This document shows, in pieces, positions 1-6,906 of a stretch of 14,540 bases of DNA (its first letter is position 1; every line of letters starts with the position of its first letter). This DNA is from Planctomycetaceae bacterium (GTDB lineage: Bacteria; Planctomycetota; Planctomycetia; Planctomycetales; Planctomycetaceae), in contig JAGQQP010000041.1 of NCBI GenBank assembly GCA_020426085.1, forward strand, positions 1 through 14,540, in the 5' to 3' direction. The notes beneath the pieces are model-generated. The model was not told where the DNA came from. It ran no database searches and saw only the letters and a list, made by a program, of their open reading frames with translations. The position numbers and the translations under genes are program-made.

Positions 1-1
1 G

Positions 2-3000
2 CTTGCCGCTGGTACTTCTGCCATCTTTACGATTACCATGGGGTCTGATACCTTTGGTGACCGGTCTGGTGTTCTCTCGTTTGAAACCAACGATATCGAT
101 GAATCGACCTTCAATATTCTACTGGATGGTCAGGTTTCTAACGTTGTCATCATTGACGATGGGGACGTCGGAGAATTCACTGCAACAGGCAGTTTTGTGA
201 GTTTCCCAGACCTGCTCAATTTAGGTTCTCTGGGTTACGAAGGTGATATCACTGCAGGGATTCCCAATGGCCCTGGTAGTACTCCCGCACCGGGAACGGA
301 TACGGCAACCTGGACCTTCACCGGTCTGGCAGAAGGAAACTACCGCGTCTCTACGACCTGGTCTCAATATTACAATCGCGTGACAGATGCTCCGTTCTCG
401 CTGGACGGCGGAGGGGGCGCGTTTGATGTGGTTGTCGATCAGAGTGTTGCACCTTCCAGTTTCATCGAAGATGGAACGGCCTGGTTTGATCTGAGCACCT
501 CGTTTGCCGTGGATGGTTCTGGTCAGCTGGTGGTCACGTTGACTAACGAAGCCAGCAACTACATTCGTGATCATTTCACACTGGCAAACGGTGTGATTGC
601 GGATGCAATTCGCATCGAATATCTGCCGGAACCGGATATTGAAATTACCGTTGATGGTGGCACGGTCGTCGATGATGACACTGGTCTGGTGGACTTCGGC
701 AGCACACTGCCTGGCATCCCCGTGGTCAAAGAATTTACGATTACCAACCTGTCAACAACAGAATCTGTCGATGTGATGGGACTGATTGAGTTTCCACCGG
801 GCTTCAGCATTGATCCGACTTCACCGTTTGGTACGGATGATACGGTTCCCTACACGCTTGCCCCCAGTGCCAGTGTTGTCTTTAGAATCCAGTTTGACGG
901 AGGGACGAACGGTACCACATTCGGTAAAGTTTCCTTTACGACCGGTGATGATGATGAGAACCCGTATAACTTCACAGTTCGTGGAGAAGCGGGACCGGCC
1001 ACTGTGGGCGTGAACGATACCAATTTCTCCACGTCTGGAACCTGGGAAGACTATACTCCCGGGAATGTCGGCGACCCTCTGTTCCTGTATACCGGTGAAT
1101 TGTTCCAGACCGGATCAGGTACGAATGCCGCGACCTGGACTTTTGATGTGGAGCCGGGCCGCTATCAGGTTGTCGCACACTGGGATGTCAATCCGGATAT
1201 CACCGTGAATGGGCAGGGGGCAGCCACTAACGCTCCCTATGTCATTTCAGACGGGGTTTCTCCAGTGACCGTACTGATCAATCAACAGACCAGTTCCAAT
1301 GACTTCCTGGATGACGGGCTGTTCTGGGAGTACATCGGCGATCCCTATGTGGTCTCAGACCCCAATACAACATTGACCGTTCAGTTATCTGATCTGGCGA
1401 ATGGTATCATTTACGCTGATGAAGTCCGCATCTATCGAGTTGTCGACCCTGTGGTCAAAGTCGAGGTGGATGGCGACACGGTTGAAGACGGCGGTACGGT
1501 CAATTTTGATGATACGATTGTGGGAGCTCCCGTCGTTAAAACATTCACTGTAACCAATTACGGTGAACGAAACATGGCCCTCAGCCCGACGATCAATGTA
1601 CCACCTGGCTTTAGTATCATCAGTGGGTTTGGATCAACGAACCTGCCACCGGGGGCATCCACGACCTTTACTCTGCAGATGAATGCCAGTGCAGCCGGAA
1701 GCTTCGGTGGGATGGTCTCCTTTGGTGTCGATTCTTCCGATGCGAATCCGTTCAACTTTACTGTTTCCGGGTCGGCAGCGGGATCTATGATTATCGACAA
1801 TGGAGATCTGGGTTACGCGACCAGTGGTGACTGGATCACACGATCAGCCACTACGATCTACGATTATTACGAAGATGATCAGGATGAACTCCAGGGCGGA
1901 GATCAGCTTGGTTCTAATACGGCCAGCTGGGAATTCACCAATCTGGCAGCAGGTAGCTACAGTGTTTCTTCTCACTGGGCTGCCCACAGTGGTCTGGCTT
2001 CCAATGCTCAGTATGTGATTTCCGGAATCGAGGGCGGCGATATCACCGTGACTCTGGATCAGCGTTTTGCGGCCAACGATTTTGTCGACGCTGGTGTGAA
2101 CTGGGAAACCTTCGGTACTTTCCAGGTGGCCGCCGGTGGTACATTAACAATCACCTTACTGGATGACGGTGCAGTCGGTCATCTGGCCGCCGATGCGATG
2201 CGTCTGGATATATTGCCTTCCGGTTCGGTTGCTCCGGAAATTGAAGTACAAGCAGGTGCTGTCAGCCTGACCAGTGGTGTCAGCAGTCTGAATCTGGGAA
2301 CCGCCTTCTATGGCGAATCCCTGTTCCAGACCTTCACCATTACAAATACTGGAACGACGACCTTGAATCTGGGGGCAATCGTTCCCCCCGCTGCTCCTGG
2401 TTTCAGTATTTCCACACCGCTGGGAACAACCACCCTGTTCGCCGGTCAATCGACGACGTTTGAAGTCGAATTCAATAATACGACGGTCGCCGGTCTGTCC
2501 AGCGGAACACTGACAATCCCCAATGATGATGCGGATGAATCACCGTTCACGATTGATCTGTCTGCGACGATGAATGCATCACTGATTGTGGACGACGGTG
2601 ATGCCGATTTCAGCAGTACCGGCGGTTTCTATGCCACCAACTGGCTGACCTATTTCCAGGGAGACACACGGCAGCTCAATACCGGTGCTAACGGAACGGC
2701 AACCTGGGACTTCAGCAGCCTGCCTGCAGGTGACTACACGGTCTATGCGACCTGGTCTGCCCATGGAAGTCTGGCCACGAATGCGGAATACTCGATTAAC
2801 GCGGGTGCACCGATTGTGGTCAATCAGCGTCTGGCCCCCAATGACCTGAACAGTGATGGGGCGAACTGGGAGATTCTGGGCGTGGTGAACGTGCTGGCTG
2901 GCGGTTCGATTACGGTTGAACTGACGGACAACGCCGCCGATGGACGAATTCGTGCCGATGCGATTCGCATCGAACGCACCGGTCCTCTGGTAGCAGCTGC

Positions 3001-3484
3001 GGGTGCCAGCAGTTCGAATGCTCCTGCGATTACGCAATCCGATGTGGATTCCGTTCGCGATGCCGCATTGAACTACTGGAAAGCGACTGGATTAAGTGAT
3101 ACCCAGATCAGTCTGCTGGAATCGATCAACTTCGTACTGGCTGATCTGCCTGATGCGATGCTGGGTGGATCGGCGACGACCACGATCCTGATTGACAGCA
3201 ATGCGGCCGGTTACGGTTGGTTTGTAGATACCACGCCGTTTGACAGTAGTGAATTCAGTCTGGATGCCGATGGTAATCTGATTGCCGGTTCTGGCAGTGC
3301 TGCCTTTGGTCAGATGGATCTGTTGACTGTCATGCTGCACGAAATGGGTCACACGCTGGGATACGAACACGGAGATGAGGACTCATTGATGGGCGAATCT
3401 CTGGATCTCTCAGAACGTTATCTGCCTGAGATCGATGACTTCTTCAGCGGTGTGGCAGGCGGTGACAATCCGCTGCTGGACTAA
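2..3484 (+). CDS. Large secreted repeat protein with golvesin-like and ASPM-SPD-2-Hydin-like modules and C-terminal matrixin-like zinc metalloprotease domain (5' partial)
   Basis: The frame is open from the first base. The residues before the first in-window Met (position 38) match the end of a repeat module (compare LAAGTSAIFTITM with LFAGQSTTFEVEF near 2440), so the start lies upstream and the ATG at 38 is internal. At least 1,160 residues are visible. Four golvesin/xanthan-lyase-CBM-like modules begin near 143, 1001, 1784 and 2576. Each opens with a DDGD-like turn, has an ATWxF...GxYxVxxxW core, and ends in ADAIRIE or a close variant. Between them lie ASPM-SPD-2-Hydin (choice-of-anchor D) modules with FTITN and GFSI motifs. 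The C-terminal domain (about 3000-3484) carries HEMGHTLGYEH at 3338-3370, a zinc-binding HExxHxxGxxH motif, followed seven residues later by the Met of a possible Met-turn (LMGE). This is matrixin-like. Inference: an exported protein in which the repeats bind or space and the C-terminus is, or was, a peptidase. No sorting signal follows the protease domain. Substrate is unknown. Confidence 0.85.
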   Translation, partial: LAAGTSAIFTITMGSDTFGDRSGVLSFETNDIDESTFNILLDGQVSNVVIIDDGDVGEFTATGSFVSFPDLLNLGSLGYEGDITAGIPNGPGSTPAPGTDTATWTFTGLAEGNYRVSTTWSQYYNRVTDAPFSLDGGGGAFDVVVDQSVAPSSFIEDGTAWFDLSTSFAVDGSGQLVVTLTNEASNYIRDHFTLANGVIADAIRIEYLPEPDIEITVDGGTVVDDDTGLVDFGSTLPGIPVVKEFTITNLSTTESVDVMGLIEFPPGFSIDPTSPFGTDDTVPYTLAPSASVVFRIQFDGGTNGTTFGKVSFTTGDDDENPYNFTVRGEAGPATVGVNDTNFSTSGTWEDYTPGNVGDPLFLYTGELFQTGSGTNAATWTFDVEPGRYQVVAHWDVNPDITVNGQGAATNAPYVISDGVSPVTVLINQQTSSNDFLDDGLFWEYIGDPYVVSDPNTTLTVQLSDLANGIIYADEVRIYRVVDPVVKVEVDGDTVEDGGTVNFDDTIVGAPVVKTFTVTNYGERNMALSPTINVPPGFSIISGFGSTNLPPGASTTFTLQMNASAAGSFGGMVSFGVDSSDANPFNFTVSGSAAGSMIIDNGDLGYATSGDWITRSATTIYDYYEDDQDELQGGDQLGSNTASWEFTNLAAGSYSVSSHWAAHSGLASNAQYVISGIEGGDITVTLDQRFAANDFVDAGVNWETFGTFQVAAGGTLTITLLDDGAVGHLAADAMRLDILPSGSVAPEIEVQAGAVSLTSGVSSLNLGTAFYGESLFQTFTITNTGTTTLNLGAIVPPAAPGFSISTPLGTTTLFAGQSTTFEVEFNNTTVAGLSSGTLTIPNDDADESPFTIDLSATMNASLIVDDGDADFSSTGGFYATNWLTYFQGDTRQLNTGANGTATWDFSSLPAGDYTVYATWSAHGSLATNAEYSINAGAPIVVNQRLAPNDLNSDGANWEILGVVNVLAGGSITVELTDNAADGRIRADAIRIERTGPLVAAAGASSSNAPAITQSDVDSVRDAALNYWKATGLSDTQISLLESINFVLADLPDAMLGGSATTTILIDSNAAGYGWFVDTTPFDSSEFSLDADGNLIAGSGSAAFGQMDLLTVMLHEMGHTLGYEHGDEDSLMGESLDLSERYLPEIDDFFSGVAGGDNPLLD
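143..2990 (+). repeat. Tandem protein-level repeat: golvesin-like plus anchor-D-like two-domain unit, about 3.5 copies
   Basis: Golvesin-like modules start near 143, 1001, 1784 and 2576, giving a period of about 785-860 nt. Anchor-D-like modules occupy roughly 631-993, 1447-1779 and 2225-2569, with the tail of another before 140. Units 3 and 4 are the most alike: both share the blocks SHWAAHSGLASNAQY / TWSAHGSLATNAEY and LDQRFAANDF / VNQRLAPNDL. Unit 2 is the most divergent, with Asn replacing the first acidic residue of the DDGD turn. The nucleotide sequence has drifted, so this is old duplication and not a recent tandem expansion. Confidence 0.8.
3000..3484 (+). other. C-terminal matrixin-like metalloprotease domain of the large repeat protein
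   Basis: After the last golvesin-like module a Ser/Ala-rich linker leads into a helical stretch (AALNYWKATGLS) and the zinc motif HEMGHTLGYEH at 3338-3370. The catalytic Glu is in place, the three His ligands are in place, and a Met lies 7 residues after the third His, the spacing seen in matrixins. The preceding segment GYGWFVDTTPFDSSEF resembles the strand and calcium/structural loop region of planctomycete matrixin-like domains. All expected catalytic residues are present, so activity is plausible. The tail after the Met-turn is only about 30 residues. Confidence 0.7.
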
Positions 3485-3511
3485 TCCGGAAATGAAAAAC
3501 TGACTGACAGC

Positions 3512-3552
3512 CAGTCCCCGAGAACTTTCGGTTTTCGGGGACTGCTTTTTTT
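3512..3552 (+). terminator. Rho-independent terminator of the large repeat protein gene
   Basis: A 14-bp stem (3512-3525 pairing with 3531-3544, one G-T wobble) with a 5-nt TTTCG loop is followed by C and seven T residues (3546-3552). It starts 28 nt after the TAA stop. On the minus strand the same hairpin has no T run directly after it (the nearest run of Ts is about 14 nt further on), so it is best read as a terminator of the rightward gene. The following 85 nt up to the convergent gene's stop hold nothing else I can support. Confidence 0.9.
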
Positions 3553-3637
3553 AGAGACAGCTGGAAAGGGTATCTGAACTGGACAGTTTATGAGAGCGCT
3601 GATCGTTGAATTATGCTGTAGTAATACAGGACACAGC

Positions 3638-5440
3638 TTAATCGGAAGCAGGATTCAGCAGCTGGCGGTAATTGGTACCGAGGATCAGGCGTTTGTCCGC
3701 TTCTGAAATCTGTGCAGCGGTGATTTTGCAAAGTTCCGTTCCCAGAGAACGGGAAGGCAGGTGGCTGCCGAAAATAATGCGGTTGGCTCCCAGCTCGCGG
3801 ACGGCCATTTCGATGAAGCCGGCGGTCGGATCGAATCCTGAAGTTTCTACCAGGATGTTTTCTGAGTCGCTTACCGCACGAATGCCGCGTTCCCACTCGC
3901 CGCCGGCATGTGCGCAAATGAATTTCTGCTGCGGGAAGCGTTTTGCCAGCACTGCCAGTTCGGATGGCGTTGACATACGCGGGCTCTTTTTGCCTCCCGT
4001 GATAAACCACGTATGCTGCATGATTACGCCGTTCAGGTCGGCAATCCGTTCAATGAGAGGATCGAAATTGCGATGCGTACAAGTGAGAGCCGCAGGTCCG
4101 CCTCCCGGAAAATAGACGCCGCGCATCGGTCCGTCCTGTAACCAGCGATTGAGTGCATCCAGCGAAGCGGGGACATCGTTGGCATTGAGTTGAATCATTC
4201 CCAGTAACAGATCCGGCCAGCGTTTCAGTGGTTGTTCTACCAGTTCCGGGTGTGCCCTCAGAGTCTGTTCCAGTTCACGGTCCGTGGTTGTCCCGATACC
4301 CACATGGGGGAAGTAGCAGAGTTTCTCAAACTTCCCGGTCTTGATGGCGGGCAACGCGCGTTCAATTTCGGTAATGAGACTGCTGCTGCCGTCTCGGCCC
4401 GGATGGGAATGAGCGGGTGTGAAATAGGAATCCCAGATGCGATAGCCTTCCAGCACCTCATTGGCAGGCAGACCTGCAGTCTGGTGTGGGAAAGATGTAT
4501 TTTTTGAATCGTCTGTTTTGATTCTGATCTTAGCAGAATCTTTCTGGTCTGTTTTGCTGCCAGAAAAGAATCGGGTCGCATTGTCTGCCAGTACGGATTT
4601 CAGTGCTGGCGAATCGAGGGTTGAAGATTCAGAGACACGGACTAAAGCCGCTTCGGGAATCAGGAATGGCGCGTGTGTACCAAACAGGACGCGACCTGCA
4701 GGGAGACGCTTCACCAGCTCAGGTACGCCATCGGTACTTTCGACCCGCGCTGTGTCAAAGTAGATTCCTGGACATTGACCGAGTTTGTTGATCAGATCCG
4801 CTCGGAGTTTCGCGTTTAACAGCTGCAGTCTGAGCCCCGGGACTTTCGCAGCCAGCTCCGGAAGTGGTGTCAGGTCAACGTCAGCAGTCTGTAGAGATTC
4901 ATGCTGAGTGCGAATGTCTTCGAGCGAAACGGCCAGTTGTACGAACAGCCCGGCAGCGGTGGCCTGTTGTAATACTGCCAGGAAGCGTGGGTCTTTAAGC
5001 GTATAACCGTGGTAGTTGGGATGCAGGCGGATGCCGGGCATCTGATGTTTCTGGTGGCACTGCTGCAGATCGGATTCCCAGCCTGGCAGTGTAGGATTGA
5101 TAGAACCGACGGGGACGAGCAACGGAAAACGGCGGCATTCGTCAGTCAGCCGCTGATTCACTGAGGTGATATCACGATGCAGAATCCCCTCGTAACTGCC
5201 TGCCCAGGCCTGTTTGATCCCCAGTGACTCAAGCTTCTGAACCAGTGTCTGTGTGTGATCAAGCGGGAGCTGTCGAAAGGGCCACTGAAACAGATTGACG
5301 TTGGTATCGATGATTTGAATATCGGGAAGCTGTTTCTCTGCAGACCGGGTGGATTGGATTCCCAGTGAAGCAGTGAGTCCAACTGCTGTTGCAGTCGTCA
5401 GGAACTCGCGTCGGTTGAATTCACTCACCAGGTGGTTCAA
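3638..5440 (-). CDS. Tat-exported protein with two fused amidohydrolase_2-like (PF04909-type) domains
   Basis: 600 residues. The N-terminus carries NRREFLTTATAVGLTASLG, a twin-arginine signal followed by a hydrophobic stretch, so export in folded form is expected. Two TIM-barrel amidohydrolase-like halves follow. The first (about 41-294) has IIDTNVNLFQWPFRQLP, GIRLHPNYHGY and FGTHAPF. The second (about 333-596) has IWDSYFTPAHSH, a FICAHAGGEWERG strand and FGSHLPSRS, and the halves are joined by a polar linker rich in Lys, Asp and Ser. The usual DxHxH metal motif at strand 1 is not intact in either half, and the terminal FGSD-type Asp is replaced by His in both. It could be a hydrolase with an altered metal site or a catalytically degenerate protein. 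Start: TTG at 5440, with GGAG 8 nt upstream, inside a TTGA overlap with the stop of the preceding DUF1501 gene. A GTG at 5428 is the alternative but has no ribosome-binding sequence. Last gene of a three-gene operon; substrate unknown. Confidence 0.85.
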   Translation of the reverse strand: MNHLVSEFNRREFLTTATAVGLTASLGIQSTRSAEKQLPDIQIIDTNVNLFQWPFRQLPLDHTQTLVQKLESLGIKQAWAGSYEGILHRDITSVNQRLTDECRRFPLLVPVGSINPTLPGWESDLQQCHQKHQMPGIRLHPNYHGYTLKDPRFLAVLQQATAAGLFVQLAVSLEDIRTQHESLQTADVDLTPLPELAAKVPGLRLQLLNAKLRADLINKLGQCPGIYFDTARVESTDGVPELVKRLPAGRVLFGTHAPFLIPEAALVRVSESSTLDSPALKSVLADNATRFFSGSKTDQKDSAKIRIKTDDSKNTSFPHQTAGLPANEVLEGYRIWDSYFTPAHSHPGRDGSSSLITEIERALPAIKTGKFEKLCYFPHVGIGTTTDRELEQTLRAHPELVEQPLKRWPDLLLGMIQLNANDVPASLDALNRWLQDGPMRGVYFPGGGPAALTCTHRNFDPLIERIADLNGVIMQHTWFITGGKKSPRMSTPSELAVLAKRFPQQKFICAHAGGEWERGIRAVSDSENILVETSGFDPTAGFIEMAVRELGANRIIFGSHLPSRSLGTELCKITAAQISEADKRLILGTNYRQLLNPASD

Positions 5441-6900
5441 CTGAGAATCTCCTTGACCACGCGGGGCGGATTGACGCCGGTCAGACGTTCTTCGAGTCCG
5501 CTGCGGGTATAGTAAAGTTCCTGATGGTGGAGCCCTAACTGGTGAAGAATCGTGGCGTGGAAGTCGTGAACACTGACGGGGTTTTCCACAACGCTGTGTC
5601 CAAATTCATCTGTGACGCCGTAGGTGGTTCCACCTTTGATTCCGCCGCCTGCCATCCAGGATGTGAAGGCCTGCATGTTATGGTCGCGTCCTGAGAAACC
5701 GTTTGCAGATTTCTGTGTGGTGGGAGTGCGACCGAATTCGCCTCCCCAGATCACCAGGGTGGAATCGAGCAGCCCCCGCTGTTTGAGGTCTCGCAGCAGG
5801 CCGGCAACCGGTTTGTCGGTTCGCTGGCACATGGCGCGGTGATTGGCGGCCAGGTCGGCATGGCTGTCCCAGGGCTGTTCTTCAAGGAAGATCTGCACAA
5901 AGCGGACGCCTCGCTCAACCAGTCTGCGAGCGAGCAGGCAGCGTTTGCCGTACGAGTCAGTTTCCTGCTCTCCGATGCCGTAATCTGTCAGGGTGTGTTT
6001 TGATTCACTCGATAAATCAAGTGCTTCGGTGGCGGACATCTGCATGCGTGCGGCAAGGCTGTAAGATTCGATCCGGGCATCGAGCAGGGGATAGTGGGGG
6101 CGTTTTTCACGATGGATAGAATCGAGCTGATTGAGCAGTTTGCGTGCGGATTCAGTGACAGCCGAGGGTTGATCATATTGCGGCTTGAGATTTAAGATTG
6201 GCGAGCCGGTGGGACGCAGTCGAGTTCCCTGATATGTTGGTGGCAGAAAGCCGGATGTCCAGTTGCGTGTGCCGTTCTTGGGTGCGCCCAGTGGATCGGT
6301 TAACACGACATACGCGGGCAGGTTCTGGTTTTCGGTTCCCAGTCCATAAACGGTCCAGGATCCTAACGTGGGGTAACCCATGAATAAGCGGCCGCTATGA
6401 ATTTTATAGAGGGCATTATCGTGATTGGGATGATCGGTCCACATGGAGTTGATCAGACAGAGTTCATCGGCCATCTTTGCTGTTTCGGGAAGGATATCAG
6501 CCATCCACATGCCTGATTCCCCGTGGCGGGCGAACTTGTATTGCCCGCCCAGCATTTCGCCGATACTTGTGGTGTTCGAATTTCCCAGGTCTTCAATGTT
6601 GCCGGGATATGGTTTGCCGTCCATCTTGTTCAGAACCGGTTTGGGGTCGAACAGATCCATCTGGCTCGGTCCGCCATTCATAAAGAGTTGAATGACTGAA
6701 GTGGCTTTGGGGGGATGGTGAGGCTGTTTGGGTTTGAGGTCGAATTGCTGTGGTGCGTGCGGGGCATCATTGGCAAGTGCTGCGGTGCCACCAAAAAAAT
6801 CCTGACAAAACAGATGCGTCAGAGCCGCACCCATGACGCCATCACTGGTGCGGGCAAAGAAGTCTCGACGTGTGGAAAGTGGTTCGGGCTGGCTGTTCAT
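5437..6900 (-). CDS. DUF1501 family protein, Tat-exported (alkaline-phosphatase/sulfatase-superfamily-like)
   Basis: 487 residues from the ATG at 6900, normal for the family. STRRDFFARTSDGVMGAALT is a Tat signal with twin Arg at residues 11-12. Family landmarks in order: SVIQLFMNGGPSQMDLFDPK (69-88), SMWTDHPNH (152-160), PWDSHADL (343-350), VIWGGEFGRTP (383-393), GRDHN (404-408) and HDFHATILHQLGL (445-457). DUF1501 resembles the alkaline phosphatase/sulfatase fold and these Asp/His clusters could bind metal. No biochemical activity is firmly assigned to the family as far as I know. It sits 6 nt behind the DUF1549/1553 gene and overlaps the amidohydrolase-like gene by 4 nt, so one transcript is expected. 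A TTG at 6906, directly after the upstream TGA, would add two residues. Neither start has a clear Shine-Dalgarno sequence, suggesting coupling to upstream translation. Confidence 0.9.
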   Translation of the reverse strand: MNSQPEPLSTRRDFFARTSDGVMGAALTHLFCQDFFGGTAALANDAPHAPQQFDLKPKQPHHPPKATSVIQLFMNGGPSQMDLFDPKPVLNKMDGKPYPGNIEDLGNSNTTSIGEMLGGQYKFARHGESGMWMADILPETAKMADELCLINSMWTDHPNHDNALYKIHSGRLFMGYPTLGSWTVYGLGTENQNLPAYVVLTDPLGAPKNGTRNWTSGFLPPTYQGTRLRPTGSPILNLKPQYDQPSAVTESARKLLNQLDSIHREKRPHYPLLDARIESYSLAARMQMSATEALDLSSESKHTLTDYGIGEQETDSYGKRCLLARRLVERGVRFVQIFLEEQPWDSHADLAANHRAMCQRTDKPVAGLLRDLKQRGLLDSTLVIWGGEFGRTPTTQKSANGFSGRDHNMQAFTSWMAGGGIKGGTTYGVTDEFGHSVVENPVSVHDFHATILHQLGLHHQELYYTRSGLEERLTGVNPPRVVKEILS

Positions 6901-6906
6901 GTTCAA

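Noticed and set aside
143..2990. Possible CRISPR or short DNA repeat array in the first 3.5 kb
   Set aside because: The periodicity is about 800 nt, lies within one reading frame and is conserved at protein level only.
2579..3037. 152-codon antisense reading frame within the repeat protein gene
   Set aside because: The Arg/Thr/Gly-rich product mirrors the codon bias of the sense gene; related shadow frames recur opposite other copies of the repeat.
38..3484. Treating the large repeat protein as complete from the ATG at 38
   Set aside because: The frame is open to the window edge and the residues before that Met fit the repeat module, with no signal peptide at 38.
3616..3629. Small hairpin CTGTA/TACAG near the stop of the amidohydrolase-like gene as a terminator
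   Set aside because: The stem is only 5 bp, and no T run follows on the minus strand, where it would have to act.
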